From Campylobacter concisus (GTDB lineage: Bacteria > Campylobacterota > Campylobacteria > Campylobacterales > Campylobacteraceae), in assembly GCF_001298465.1 (NCBI RefSeq), contig NZ_CP012541.1, positions 868,001 through 932,000 of the forward strand: a DNA stretch of 64,000 bases. Reading direction: 5' to 3'. Positions within the stretch are counted from its first letter, which is position 1, and each line of letters starts with the position of its first letter. Positions 37,884 to 46,353 of the stretch are shown in pieces. The notes beneath the pieces are model-generated. The model was not told the DNA's origin and did not search any database. It worked only from the letters and a program-made list of their open reading frames with translations. The position numbers were made by a program, and so were the translations under genes.

Positions 37884-38363
37884 TTACGCCTTTAAATTTT
37901 TTAGAATTTTTGCTGGCACTAGGTTGCTCACGTCGCCATCATGGCGTAAGACTGAGCGGACGATCGAGCTTGAGATGAAGGCGTTATTTAAGCTTGGCAT
38001 AAGATAAACCGTCTCAAATTCGTTCCAGAGTGCAGCGTTTGCGTAGCCGATTTGTAACTCGTATTCAAAGTCACTAACCGCGCGAAGGCCCCTAATGACG
38101 GTGTTTATGCCGTATGATTTTGCAAAATCAACAAGCAAGTTATCAAAGCCTAGCACGCTTACATTACCTAGCCCACTAACTGCCTCTTTTGCCATCTCTA
38201 TACGTTTTTCATGTGCAAACATAGGCTGTTTGCTATCACTTTTTGCAACTGCGACGATCACTTTATCAAAGATTTTTGTAGCCCTTATGATAACGTCTAA
38301 ATGGCCGTTTGTGATCGGATCAAAGGTCCCTGGATAGATGCAGGATTTTTTCAAATTTGCCAC
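37884..38363 (-). CDS. coaD: Phosphopantetheine adenylyltransferase
   Basis: CoaD catalyses the next-to-last step of coenzyme A synthesis, making dephospho-CoA. The 159 residues have CIYPGTFDPITNGHLDVI with the (T/H)xGH motif at the front, VIRGLRAVSDFEYELQ, and NNAFISSSIVRSV at the end. It overlaps ubiX by 13 bases and is followed by tmk one base after its stop. Confidence 0.96.
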   Translation of the reverse strand: MANLKKSCIYPGTFDPITNGHLDVIIRATKIFDKVIVAVAKSDSKQPMFAHEKRIEMAKEAVSGLGNVSVLGFDNLLVDFAKSYGINTVIRGLRAVSDFEYELQIGYANAALWNEFETVYLMPSLNNAFISSSIVRSVLRHDGDVSNLVPAKILKNLKA

Positions 38364-38902
38364 CTTTTGTAAAGATTATTTTCGATTTTTAAGGCATCAA
38401 GCCACTTGCCAATGATAAAATTTTCCATATCTTCTAGGCTCTTTATCTCTGCGTAGTAGCCCAAAACTGGTGGAGCGATGATAGCTCCAAGAGATGAGAG
38501 AAGCTGCATCTGAGAAAGCGCGATGGCAGAAAATGGCATCTCTCTAACGCCTAAAACCAGCCCTTGTCTCTCTTTTAGTGCGACACTTGCAGCCCTTGTG
38601 ATGAGCGTGTCACTTATGCCGTTTGCAACTTTTGCTAGGGTGTTGGTAGAGCAGGGCGCTATTATCATCGCCTCCGTGCCAAACGAGCCAGAAGCAGGGC
38701 CTGCACCAAGATCTTGATCATCATAAATTTTCACGCCAAGACCATCTAAATTTAACTTCAATTTTTCCTCAGCCTCCAAGACTTTCATGGCATTTTTACT
38801 AACTATGACATGCGCCTCGCAGCTATCTTTTGCGGCATTTATTAGTTTTAGAAAAAGCCCAGCCCCACTTGCTCCAGTGGCTGCAAAAACTACCTTTTTC
38901 AT
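38351..38902 (-). CDS. ubiX: UbiX-family flavin prenyltransferase
   Basis: UbiX joins dimethylallyl phosphate to FMN to form the prenylated flavin needed by UbiD-type decarboxylases. The 183 residues begin VVFAATGASGAGLFLKLI, the flavin-binding start; ASGSFGTEAMIIAPCSTNTLAKVANG and the VLGVREMPFSAIA stretch are typical. No ubiD is in the window. It overlaps flgA by four bases and coaD by 13. Confidence 0.93.
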   Translation of the reverse strand: MKKVVFAATGASGAGLFLKLINAAKDSCEAHVIVSKNAMKVLEAEEKLKLNLDGLGVKIYDDQDLGAGPASGSFGTEAMIIAPCSTNTLAKVANGISDTLITRAASVALKERQGLVLGVREMPFSAIALSQMQLLSSLGAIIAPPVLGYYAEIKSLEDMENFIIGKWLDALKIENNLYKRWQI

Positions 38903-39771
38903 CTTATAACTGCCTCATCTTTGCCTGAAACTGTGGCTTGTAAAATTTTATTTTCTTTTGTTCTTATCTTTATCGTATCGCCTAAATTTCCATCTTCAAG
39001 CGCCTTTACTTCAGCGATTATCTTGACGCCACCTTCGCTCAAAACTGCATTTAGTATTTGCCCTTTTTTAACTAAGCTTATGGCGTTAAACTGGCGTTTG
39101 GTTAAAATTTCACCGCTTCTTATCTGCACTTTTGTGACAAGCGTTGAGGCGCTAAGTCCAAAGAGTGCATCACGTGGCCATTTGCTAAACTCGATCATCG
39201 TTGGTTGGTAGTCAAGTAGGCTTAAAATGTGGTTTGTATTCATTGAATTTATGGCGATAAAAACTGGCATTTTGGCATTAAAGTTAAATTTAAAGTAAAG
39301 GCTCTTTAGGCTTAGATCAACATCCTCAAATGAGGCTCTAAAGACACCTTTTTGGCTATTTTGATCGTTTAAGAAGATATTTTTAAAGACTAGATCCTTA
39401 AAATTTGAAGGTAGTTTGTTTTGCGGGCTGATGCTAAGATCGCTCACGCTGATGCCTGGATACTCGTTGCTGATCTCTCTTAGAAACTGCATCTGAATTT
39501 CATCCATAATAGAGCAGTTTTTCACAAAAGCTACGCTACCACCGCTTTTGTCATTATATGTTTTAAAATTTGCTGTTAGAATTTCATAGAGCTTTTTGCT
39601 ATCTATCTTGGCAGCTTTTTTACCCTCTAAATTTAAAATTTCATTATCTTCGCCTTCAAAGCCAAAAGTACTAAGTGAAATTTGATCATTTACGACACAA
39701 TACATCGGATATATGCTGACTTCATTTGCAAAAAGTTTTGTGGAAAATAAAAAAATGAGTATAAAAAAGAT
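38899..39771 (-). CDS. flgA: Flagellar P-ring assembly chaperone FlgA (start codon unclear)
   Basis: FlgA is a periplasmic chaperone for assembly of the flagellar P ring. A SAF-type C-terminal region (TLVTKVQIRSGEILTKRQFN, then VKKGQILNAV) fits FlgA, and FFILIFLFSTKLFA is an obvious signal peptide. The frame stays open upstream through the tRNA-Gly gene to an ATG at 39885, but that ATG lies between the -35 and -10 boxes of the tRNA promoter, so it cannot be on that transcript. No ATG, GTG or TTG in frame lies between the tRNA and the signal peptide. The listed start is an ATC codon whose A is the last base of the tRNA; a rare ATA or ATT start is equally possible. The next in-frame ATG (39705) would lose the signal peptide. 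Confidence 0.78.
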   Translation of the reverse strand: MFFILIFLFSTKLFANEVSIYPMYCVVNDQISLSTFGFEGEDNEILNLEGKKAAKIDSKKLYEILTANFKTYNDKSGGSVAFVKNCSIMDEIQMQFLREISNEYPGISVSDLSISPQNKLPSNFKDLVFKNIFLNDQNSQKGVFRASFEDVDLSLKSLYFKFNFNAKMPVFIAINSMNTNHILSLLDYQPTMIEFSKWPRDALFGLSASTLVTKVQIRSGEILTKRQFNAISLVKKGQILNAVLSEGGVKIIAEVKALEDGNLGDTIKIRTKENKILQATVSGKDEAVIR

Positions 39772-39845
39772 GGAGCGGGAAACGAGATTCGAACTCGCGA
39801 CCCCAACCTTGGCAAGGTTGTGCTCTACCCCTGAGCTATTCCCGC
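39771..39845 (-). tRNA. tRNA-Gly (anticodon GCC)
   Basis: The minus strand reads GCGGGAA ... TTCCCGC, a perfect seven-base-pair acceptor stem, then a U discriminator and an encoded CCA. The anticodon loop is CTTGCCAAG with anticodon GCC; the T arm contains GTTCGAATC. It is 75 bases long including CCA. It has a strong sigma-70 promoter just upstream and runs directly into flgA. Confidence 0.97.
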
Positions 39846-39863
39846 AATCAAAATGAAGTCCGC

Positions 39864-39892
39864 ATTTTATCAGATTGTTTTTCATTTGTCAA
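39864..39892 (-). promoter_or_regulatory. Strong sigma-70 promoter of tRNA-Gly
   Basis: On the minus strand, TTGACA (plus 39887-39892) and TAAAAT (plus 39864-39869) are separated by exactly 17 bases. The -35 is a perfect match to the general consensus, rare for this genus. Start of transcription would be near 39857, about 12 bases before the tRNA. The ATG at 39885 falls inside the spacer. Confidence 0.8.
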
Positions 39893-39895
39893 GGA

Positions 39896-41056
39896 CTATG
39901 GAAGTTTTATTAGTGAAATTTCATCATTTTTTAAAATTTCACTTTGATCTGGGCTAGTTATCAACACAAAATCACTCTTTAATATATGTTTTATCATGCC
40001 TGAGCCATATTTTCCACCGTCAGTTGCTATAAATTTACCATCAGTTACATTGCCAAAAACCGCATTTGCTCTGCCAGATTTTACCTTTAAATTTTCACCA
40101 TTTACTGCTTTTTGCGTCACAAAACATTCGTCTTTTAAAAGTGGTAAAACAAGCATCATTAGGCATAGATATGCTGCCATTGGATTTCCAGGGAGCACAA
40201 AGACAAGCTTGCCATCTTTTTCATAAGCCTTGCAAGGTCTGCCAGGCCTTATGTCAAGATGTGAGAAAATTTCGCTGTATCCAAGCTCACTTAGAGCTAT
40301 TTTCATAAAGTCGGCCTCGCCAGCGCTTGCTCCGCCAGAGCAGATAACAATGTCGTAGTTTGCAGCGTTTAAAAATGCCTTTTTTACGGCGCTTAACTCA
40401 TCTTTTATAATGCCAAGATATGAGCTTTTTTGACCTATGGAGCTTAAAAGTGCGGTGATGCCAAAGGCATTTGCGTTGTAAATTTCATCTTCGCTCGCTC
40501 TTTGCCAAGGCTCGATGATCTCGTTTCCGCTTGAGTAAACTGCAATGCTTGGCTGCTTTTTTACATCTATAAAGCTTATGCCCTGAGCCGCTAACATCAT
40601 CACGCTTCTTGTATTTAAAATTTCGCCACTTTTTAGGAGAATTTCGCCTATTTTTGCCTCTTCGCCTTTAAAGCGGTAGGCATCACCTTTTTTAAGCTTC
40701 TCTGGCGCTTTTACAAACTCGCCCTCAACGATGCAGTCTTCAAACCTCATGACCGTGTCAGCACCCTTTGGCATCTTAGCACCTGTCATTATCTTCACGC
40801 ACTCGTTTTTGCCGATGCTTAGCTGCTCTTTGTCGCCTGCAAAGGCGCTTGCGATGATCTTATAAGGCTCATCTTTTTCATCAAATTTGACTGCAAATCC
40901 ATCAAGTGCTGAGTTGTCAAAGCAAGGCAGATCTTTGACGGCCATCACATCATTTGCTAATGTTTTACCAAGAGCATCACTAAGAGGTAAAATTTCACTC
41001 TCATTTTTTGGTTTAAATTTAGCTTTTAAAGCCCCAAGTGCCTCATTTACTAGCAT
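39896..41056 (-). CDS. moeA: Molybdopterin molybdenumtransferase MoeA
   Basis: MoeA inserts molybdate (or tungstate) into adenylylated molybdopterin. The 386 residues include CFDNSALDGFAVK, KIMTGAKMPKGADTVMRFED, CSGGASAGEADFM (the MoCF site), and FVLPGNPMAAYLCL. The C-terminal beta domain is complete. It starts two bases after murA, so it is likely co-transcribed with it. Its stop is 50 bases before the tRNA-Gly, with no clear terminator between. Confidence 0.95.
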   Translation of the reverse strand: MLVNEALGALKAKFKPKNESEILPLSDALGKTLANDVMAVKDLPCFDNSALDGFAVKFDEKDEPYKIIASAFAGDKEQLSIGKNECVKIMTGAKMPKGADTVMRFEDCIVEGEFVKAPEKLKKGDAYRFKGEEAKIGEILLKSGEILNTRSVMMLAAQGISFIDVKKQPSIAVYSSGNEIIEPWQRASEDEIYNANAFGITALLSSIGQKSSYLGIIKDELSAVKKAFLNAANYDIVICSGGASAGEADFMKIALSELGYSEIFSHLDIRPGRPCKAYEKDGKLVFVLPGNPMAAYLCLMMLVLPLLKDECFVTQKAVNGENLKVKSGRANAVFGNVTDGKFIATDGGKYGSGMIKHILKSDFVLITSPDQSEILKNDEISLIKLP

Positions 41057-41058
41057 TT

Positions 41059-42327
41059 TTACTCCTCAAGCCTAACGATTTTTGCTCCAAGGCTTTTAAA
41101 TTTCTCCTCAAGCCTCTCATAGCCTCTATCAAGGTGGTAAATTCTATGCACCAAGCTCTCGCCATTTGCGATGAGAGCGGCTAGTATTAGGGCTGAGCTA
41201 GCTCTAAGGTCAGTCGCCATCACGTCTGCTGCATTTAAATTTGCAGGGGCGTAAACGCTTGCGATATGTCCATTTAGGCGGATATCAGCGCCCATTCTAG
41301 CTAGTTCACTAACGTGCATAAAGCGGTTTTCAAAAAGCCTCTCATCTATTGTGCTAACACCGTTTGCCGCAAGGCAAAGTGCCATAAACTGAGCTTGCAT
41401 GTCCGTAGGAAAGCCAGGATATTCAGTTGTTCTTATCTCTACTGGTTTTATCTCTTTAGCTGGCAATATCGTGATCTTATCGCCGTCTACTTCGATACCA
41501 AAGCCCATCTCTTCAAATTTATTTAAAATAGCTGTCATATGGGCTGCATTTGCCTTTGTGACTGAAATTTTGCTATTTGTTATAGCTCCAGCACAAAGGT
41601 ATGTGCCGGCTTCAATCCTATCAGGGATGACTTCAATATCGCAAATTTCAAGTAATTTTTGGCCACTTCCAGTGATCTTTAGTTCACTTGTGCCGATGCC
41701 TTCTATTTTAACGCCACTTTTTGCTAAAATTTCACAAATTTGCACCACTTCAGGTTCAAGTGCGACGTTAAAAAGCTCTGTCGTGCCGTGTGCTAGAGCT
41801 GCCGCCATAATGATGTTTTCGCTGCCAGTTACAGTGATCTTGTCAAAAACGATCTTTGCACCTTTTAAACCATTTGGTGCGGTTGCGACGACATAGCCTT
41901 GCTTTATCTCGATATTTGCGCCCATTTTCTCAAGTGCGCTTAGATGTAGGTCGATAGGTCTTTGTCCGATCGCACATCCTCCAGGTAGGCTCACTTCGCA
42001 GTGTCCAAAGCGCGCTAGAAGCGGACCAAGCGTCAAGATAGAAGCGCGCATCTTTCTAACAATGTCGTAGTTTGCCGTTGTCGAATTTACACTGCTAGTG
42101 TTGATACTTAGCGAGTTTTCGTCTTTAAATTCGCACTTTGCTCCTAGATTAGTTAGCAGTTGGCAAAGTGTTTTTATATCAGCGACATTTGGGATATTTG
42201 TTAAATTTACACTTTTTTTTGCAAGTAAGGTTAGGGCGATGATCGGTAGAGCAGCATTTTTAGCACCGCTTATTTTTACTTCGCCACTTAATTTGGCATT
42301 TCCTTTTATCTTTAAATAGTGCATCAT
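41059..42327 (-). CDS. murA: UDP-N-acetylglucosamine 1-carboxyvinyltransferase MurA
   Basis: MurA catalyses the first committed step of peptidoglycan synthesis, adding enolpyruvate from PEP to UDP-GlcNAc. The 422 residues include [15 protein letters not shown] near the N-terminus and [16 protein letters not shown] with the active-site cysteine that fosfomycin would bind. [17 protein letters not shown] and the C-terminal [11 protein letters not shown] are also typical. Two ATG codons open the gene; the first is used because AAGG lies ten bases upstream. Confidence 0.97.
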   Translation of the reverse strand: MMHYLKIKGNAKLSGEVKISGAKNAALPIIALTLLAKKSVNLTNIPNVADIKTLCQLLTNLGAKCEFKDENSLSINTSSVNSTTANYDIVRKMRASILTLGPLLARFGHCEVSLPGGCAIGQRPIDLHLSALEKMGANIEIKQGYVVATAPNGLKGAKIVFDKITVTGSENIIMAAALAHGTTELFNVALEPEVVQICEILAKSGVKIEGIGTSELKITGSGQKLLEICDIEVIPDRIEAGTYLCAGAITNSKISVTKANAAHMTAILNKFEEMGFGIEVDGDKITILPAKEIKPVEIRTTEYPGFPTDMQAQFMALCLAANGVSTIDERLFENRFMHVSELARMGADIRLNGHIASVYAPANLNAADVMATDLRASSALILAALIANGESLVHRIYHLDRGYERLEEKFKSLGAKIVRLEE

Positions 42328-42363
42328 TGTTTTTTGCCTTAAGAAAATATGTTTTTTACCGAT

Positions 42364-42369
42364 ATTATA
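42364..42369 (-). promoter_or_regulatory. Probable -10 box of murA
   Basis: TATAAT on the minus strand (CAATATAATATCG), 36 bases before the murA ATG. It would also drive moeA. Divergent to it lies the NlpC/P60 gene. Confidence 0.5.
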
Positions 42370-42432
42370 TTGCTTTTTAACTTAGAATAAAGAAAGCAAA
42401 GCACTATTTCCGGTTCATTTACGTTTAAGAGT

Positions 42433-42438
42433 TAAAAT
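42433..42438 (+). promoter_or_regulatory. Possible -10 box of the NlpC/P60 lipoprotein gene
   Basis: GTTAAAATTGC contains TAAAAT 29 bases before the ATG at 42468. It is a modest match and the spacing is normal. Confidence 0.35.
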
Positions 42439-42467
42439 TGCAAACACTAAAATTTTGGATATAAAAT

Positions 42468-43148
42468 ATGTCAAATTCAATAAATAAAAAAATCTTTTTT
42501 ATTCTTAGCATTATATTTTTTACAGGTTGTTCTTTTACCTCTAATCGACCGACAACTCCGCAAAATGAAACAAATCAAACCGTAACTTCAAGTGTTGATT
42601 TTAGTGAGCAAATGATTGGTGAAATCATAGATGAAGACAACGATAGAGAAGATAAAAAATTTGGTTCTTTTTTTAAAAAATACCTAAATACAAGAGCGGG
42701 CGGCGATTGTTCAGGATTTGTTTCTATCGTAAATGCAAAGTATCAAAATATGTATTTTGATGAAAAGATAATAAATCGCTACTACGATAATGGCGGTAGA
42801 AAGTCAAAAGCGATCTATAACTTTTATGAAAGTAAGAATTTAATTACTCATAAAAATCCAAAAATAGGCGATCTTGTATTTTTCTCAAATACCCTTGGCA
42901 AGGGTGTTCAGAAAAATAAAGATAAGAAAAATATCACTCATGTTGGTATAGTTACGGCTGTTCTTGGCGATGAGACAGTAAAATTTATACATAATTCTGG
43001 CGGAAAGATAATTCATAGCTATATGAATCTAAAACAAAAAAATGTGCATCTAAAAGGAAATCAAGAGATAAATAGCTACCTTGTAAGGTGTTCAAATTCA
43101 AGTTGCTTGGCAGCAAATAGATTTGCTGGATATGGCAAAGCAAAATAA
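42468..43148 (+). CDS. NlpC/P60-family lipoprotein (putative cell-wall peptidase)
   Basis: A 226-residue lipoprotein with the lipobox FFTGC (Cys21), then a short Thr/Asn-rich linker and an NlpC/P60 peptidase-like domain. The catalytic Cys81 lies in GGDCSGFVSIV, and His158 in THVGIVTAV. IGDLVFFSN is the usual strand before it. Such enzymes cut peptide links in peptidoglycan; the substrate is not known. It is divergent from murA. The last residues (SSCLAANRFAGYGKAK) carry two more cysteines in the C-terminal third. Confidence 0.78.
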   Translation: MSNSINKKIFFILSIIFFTGCSFTSNRPTTPQNETNQTVTSSVDFSEQMIGEIIDEDNDREDKKFGSFFKKYLNTRAGGDCSGFVSIVNAKYQNMYFDEKIINRYYDNGGRKSKAIYNFYESKNLITHKNPKIGDLVFFSNTLGKGVQKNKDKKNITHVGIVTAVLGDETVKFIHNSGGKIIHSYMNLKQKNVHLKGNQEINSYLVRCSNSSCLAANRFAGYGKAK

Positions 43149-43217
43149 ATCAGAAATTTTTACTAAAAACCTTTTAAAACAAATACTAGGCTCAAATTTT
43201 AAGCATTATTTATATAA

Positions 43218-43233
43218 ATTTACACTTGTAAAT
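43218..43233 (+). repeat. Palindrome in the promoter region of the DUF455 gene
   Basis: ATTTACA and TGTAAAT are separated by CT, a perfect seven-base inverted repeat 24 bases before the ATG at 43257. The placement suggests a binding site for a dimeric regulator, but the protein is unknown and AT-rich DNA gives such repeats by chance. Confidence 0.35.
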
Positions 43234-43256
43234 GCAGATTTAAATAAAGAGAAAAT

Positions 43257-44066
43257 ATGAATTTTTTTGATGAAATTTGGGAAATTTTAAATGAAGGTGA
43301 GATCGGGCTTAAATTTTTAAAATTTGAGCTATTTTATGAGAAATTTAAACGAGATTTTAATATAAATTTTTGTGAAAGCTCTAAACCAAACGAGCTAATA
43401 ACGCCTAGCTATGCAAGATTTTGTGAAGTGGTTAGCATGAAAGAGCTAAACAAAAAAGTAAAGCCAAAAGATAAAAATTTAAATTTTATCCATTCGGTAG
43501 CTCATATTGAATTTAGTGCTATTGACATCGCGCTTGATGCTTGTTATAGATTTAGAAATTTGCCAAGAAAATTTTATGAAGACTGGCTAGAAGTGGCTGA
43601 AGATGAGATCAGGCACTTTTGTATGATAAAAAATTTGCTCTTAAAGCATGGCGGTAGATACGGCGAGCTAAGTGTGCATGATGGGCTTTTTATCGCACTT
43701 CAAAAGACTTCAAGTAGTCTAACTAGCCGTATGGCGCTACTGCCAAGATATATGGAAGCAAATGGACTTGATGCAAACGCTCATATTATAAAAAGGCTTG
43801 AAGGTGAGGGCGGAAACGAAGAGCTCATTGAGTGCCTGAAAGTCATCTTAAAAGAAGAAATCTCTCATGTTTATAAGGGTGATAAGTGGTTTAAGTTTGC
43901 CTGCAAAAAAGAGGGTATTGACGAAAATAGCTACTTTGACATTATCTTAAGTTTGTATCCAAATTCATTTAAAAATGTTAGAGAGATCAATGAGCAAGAT
44001 CGCTTAAAAGCTGGATTTAGCAAAGAAGAGCTTTGCTTGATAAAGAATTTCTCAAAGGAGAGATAG
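43257..44066 (+). CDS. DUF455 ferritin-like protein
   Basis: A 269-residue protein of the DUF455 family, which has a ferritin-like helical bundle. The metal ligands are probably in HIEFSAIDIALDACYRF, EDEIRHFCMI and KEEISHVYKGDKWF: Glu and Glu-x-x-His motifs in two pairs. Family members are thought to be di-metal oxygenases or oxidases; no substrate is known. Its stop overlaps the sixA start by one base. Confidence 0.8.
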   Translation: MNFFDEIWEILNEGEIGLKFLKFELFYEKFKRDFNINFCESSKPNELITPSYARFCEVVSMKELNKKVKPKDKNLNFIHSVAHIEFSAIDIALDACYRFRNLPRKFYEDWLEVAEDEIRHFCMIKNLLLKHGGRYGELSVHDGLFIALQKTSSSLTSRMALLPRYMEANGLDANAHIIKRLEGEGGNEELIECLKVILKEEISHVYKGDKWFKFACKKEGIDENSYFDIILSLYPNSFKNVREINEQDRLKAGFSKEELCLIKNFSKER

Positions 44067-44560
44067 TGAGTAAAATTTATTTCATAAGACATTCAAAAGC
44101 GGTTGATGAGAATAAGGATGGAGCTAAAGATGCCTTAAGAGAGCTTAGTCAAAAAGGCAAAGAAGACGCTAAATTTATGGCAAATAGGCTAAAAATGTAT
44201 GATGTGATGCCAGGGGCTATATTTTCTAGTAGTGCCAAAAGATGCGAACAAACAGCAAAGATTATCGCCAAAACTTTAAAATTTAAAGAAGAGATCGATC
44301 TTATAGATGAGCTTTATAATATAAGCTTTGAAGATCTTTTAAAATTTGTCAAAAATATAGATGAGAGTTTGGATGAGATTTTTATCATTACACATAACCC
44401 GAGCATTACCGAAATTTGCGAGTATTTAAGCGATTCATCAATAGACAATATCCCAACTTCTGGAATATTTTGCGTTGAGTTTGGATGTAAATTTAGTGAG
44501 TTAAAAGAGGGTAGTGCAAAAGCGTTATTTTTTGACCACCCCAAAAAACATCAAAGATAA
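44066..44560 (+). CDS. sixA: SixA-type phosphohistidine phosphatase
   Basis: A 164-residue histidine phosphatase with the RH motif in YFIRHSKA (His9), SSSAKRCEQTA and THNPSITE. E. coli SixA removes phosphate from histidine phosphotransfer proteins; a partner here is not known. The GTG at 44066 is chosen because AAAGGAG is six bases upstream and the protein then begins as in relatives. It converges with the chemoreceptor gene. Confidence 0.85.
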   Translation: MSKIYFIRHSKAVDENKDGAKDALRELSQKGKEDAKFMANRLKMYDVMPGAIFSSSAKRCEQTAKIIAKTLKFKEEIDLIDELYNISFEDLLKFVKNIDESLDEIFIITHNPSITEICEYLSDSSIDNIPTSGIFCVEFGCKFSELKEGSAKALFFDHPKKHQR

Positions 44561-44569
44561 TTTAACACT

Positions 44570-45829
44570 TTAGTTTTTATCTTTAAAAATTTCGTTATAT
44601 GAAGTAAAAATTTGCTCGCTTAGATCTTCTATTTTTTTAGACTTATCAACAAAATAATTTAAATTTTGTTCGTTGTAGCCAGAGGCTGACTTCTCGAGCA
44701 AGGGTTTGATTTCATTATTTAGCGACGCTGTAAGCTCTTTTGACTTATCAAAATTTTTATTTTGGTTGTGTTCGCTTATACTCTCGTTCTCGTACCAATC
44801 TAGCAGGCTTTGCGCTAAATCACGTATTTCTTCACTATATCCTTGTTCGTTTATAAGATCAGAGTACACTTTAGTTTTGTAGGCAATTTGCGAAATTTTT
44901 GCAATTATGGCAAAGGTTTTATTTTCGACATATTTTGATGTTTGAGCAGTATTTTGTGCGTTCGCATTAAACTCGCTCAATACCTTTTTGAAATTTTCTA
45001 CATTTTGTGTTGTTAGTTTAGAAATTTCATCAATTTTTTTAGAATTTTCATCGATATCATTTACCTCTTGCTGAAGTGTTTTTATATTGACTTCTATGTC
45101 GCTTGCGGCTTTTTGTGTGTTTTCAGCTAGCTTTCTTACCTCATCAGCAACTACCGCAAAACCACGTCCGTGCTCTCCTGCACGAGCAGCTTCAATGGCG
45201 GCATTAAGAGCAAGCAGATTTGTCTGATCGGCAATATCTTTTATTAAATTTAAAACAGAGCTTATTTCAGAAGCCCTAGCGCTTAGCATGCCAGTAGCAT
45301 TTGAGCAGCTTTGTACTAGACCATCAAGCTCTCCCATATTTTGACTAAGCTCGACGATGTTTGACATATTTTCTCTTGCTATTTGTGCAGTTTGTCTAGC
45401 ATCTGTTGCTGTTTGGCTTAGGTTTTTGATACTTTCATTTAGATCATCTCTTACATAATTTATACCACTTATACCGTTTCCAAGTTTGTCAAGCTCGCTT
45501 GATAGAAGACCTCTAACCTTGCTTTTTTGGCCGTCTTTTATACCTGTGACACCCTTGCTCATAGATATAGCATTTCTTTTAAATGCACCTCTAAACCCTT
45601 CTACAAATATATTTCTATATGTTTTCGAGTTTTGTGCAGCTTGGACTGAGGTTGAAATTTCACGTTGAAGCGCCTCAACTTGATCTAATAGATCATTTAT
45701 GCCAAGGGCGACTTCATACATCTCGTCCTTTTCTCCAACATTTACAATGCGAGGCTCTAGTATGCCATTGCTTGCCGATTTGACAACACTTAAAATCTCA
45801 TTTATTGCATTCGATTTTTTCTTAAACAT
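44570..45829 (-). CDS. Soluble methyl-accepting chemotaxis protein with degenerate CZB-like tail
   Basis: A 419-residue chemoreceptor with no membrane segment, so it is cytoplasmic. A HAMP-like helical front ([18 protein letters not shown]) leads to the signalling hairpin, whose tip is [20 protein letters not shown]. After it, residues about 318-350 ([15 protein letters not shown] and [10 protein letters not shown]) resemble the zinc-binding CZB domain, but the His and Cys ligands are replaced. The Aer-type PAS gene ends two bases before its start, so the pair probably works as a split Aer receptor (CetB/CetA-like): PAS senses, this protein signals to CheA. Confidence 0.83.
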   Translation of the reverse strand: MFKKKSNAINEILSVVKSASNGILEPRIVNVGEKDEMYEVALGINDLLDQVEALQREISTSVQAAQNSKTYRNIFVEGFRGAFKRNAISMSKGVTGIKDGQKSKVRGLLSSELDKLGNGISGINYVRDDLNESIKNLSQTATDARQTAQIARENMSNIVELSQNMGELDGLVQSCSNATGMLSARASEISSVLNLIKDIADQTNLLALNAAIEAARAGEHGRGFAVVADEVRKLAENTQKAASDIEVNIKTLQQEVNDIDENSKKIDEISKLTTQNVENFKKVLSEFNANAQNTAQTSKYVENKTFAIIAKISQIAYKTKVYSDLINEQGYSEEIRDLAQSLLDWYENESISEHNQNKNFDKSKELTASLNNEIKPLLEKSASGYNEQNLNYFVDKSKKIEDLSEQIFTSYNEIFKDKN

Positions 45830-45831
45830 AT

Positions 45832-46332
45832 CTAGAACCTTTGCAAGTTATTTATAAATTCATCATAGCTTGTTGATTTTTCCTCAAGGAAATTTAACAG
45901 ATACTTTTTAGATGCCTCGATACCGCCATCACGCTCTAGCTCAAGTAGTTTTGCATAAAGCGGTTTTATGATCTCTATTGCTTTTGCATTTGGTTTACGT
46001 CTAACAGAATAATATCCAACTACATTATCTTGTTGATCTAAAGAGGCGGTGATATTTCCAAATACCCAGTAGTATCCGCCATTAAGAGTTTTATTTTTAA
46101 TAAAAGCAAACATTTCTTCTTTGTTTTGTATACGTTCCCAAAGTAGCTTAAAAATAACCCTTGGCATATCTGGGTGTCTTATGATGTTGTGCGGTTTGCC
46201 CAAAACATCGCCTTGTTTTACACCTACGATTTCTAAAAATGGCTCGTTGCAATAAGTGATTCTTCCTTTTGTATCCGTTTTTGAAACTAAAAATGCGTTC
46301 TCATCAACGCCATATTCTCTTTCTATAGGCAT
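45832..46332 (-). CDS. Aer-type PAS-domain sensor protein (CetB-like)
   Basis: A 166-residue protein: one PAS domain followed by a short helical tail. [13 protein letters not shown] is almost the sequence found in the FAD-binding PAS of the E. coli redox sensor Aer, and [18 protein letters not shown] matches its later conserved line. It therefore probably binds FAD and reports redox or energy state. CetB of C. jejuni has the same size and works with CetA. The chemoreceptor starts two bases after its stop. Confidence 0.88.
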   Translation of the reverse strand: MPIEREYGVDENAFLVSKTDTKGRITYCNEPFLEIVGVKQGDVLGKPHNIIRHPDMPRVIFKLLWERIQNKEEMFAFIKNKTLNGGYYWVFGNITASLDQQDNVVGYYSVRRKPNAKAIEIIKPLYAKLLELERDGGIEASKKYLLNFLEEKSTSYDEFINNLQRF

Positions 46333-46353
46333 TTTACTCCTTTAAATGTTGAT

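Noticed and set aside
39705-39885. FlgA reading frame from ATG 39885 through the tRNA gene
   Set aside because: The first 38 residues are a translation of promoter and tRNA-Gly sequence, and the ATG lies between the -35 and -10 boxes, so it is not a believable N-terminus.
41399-41896. Plus-strand 165-codon frame opposite murA
   Set aside because: It is a shadow of the murA reading frame; no start signal or family match.
44553-44584. Inverted repeat AAAGATAA...TTATCTTT between sixA and the chemoreceptor as a two-way terminator
   Set aside because: The stem is only eight pairs, nearly all A-T, with a loop of about 16 bases; too weak to call.
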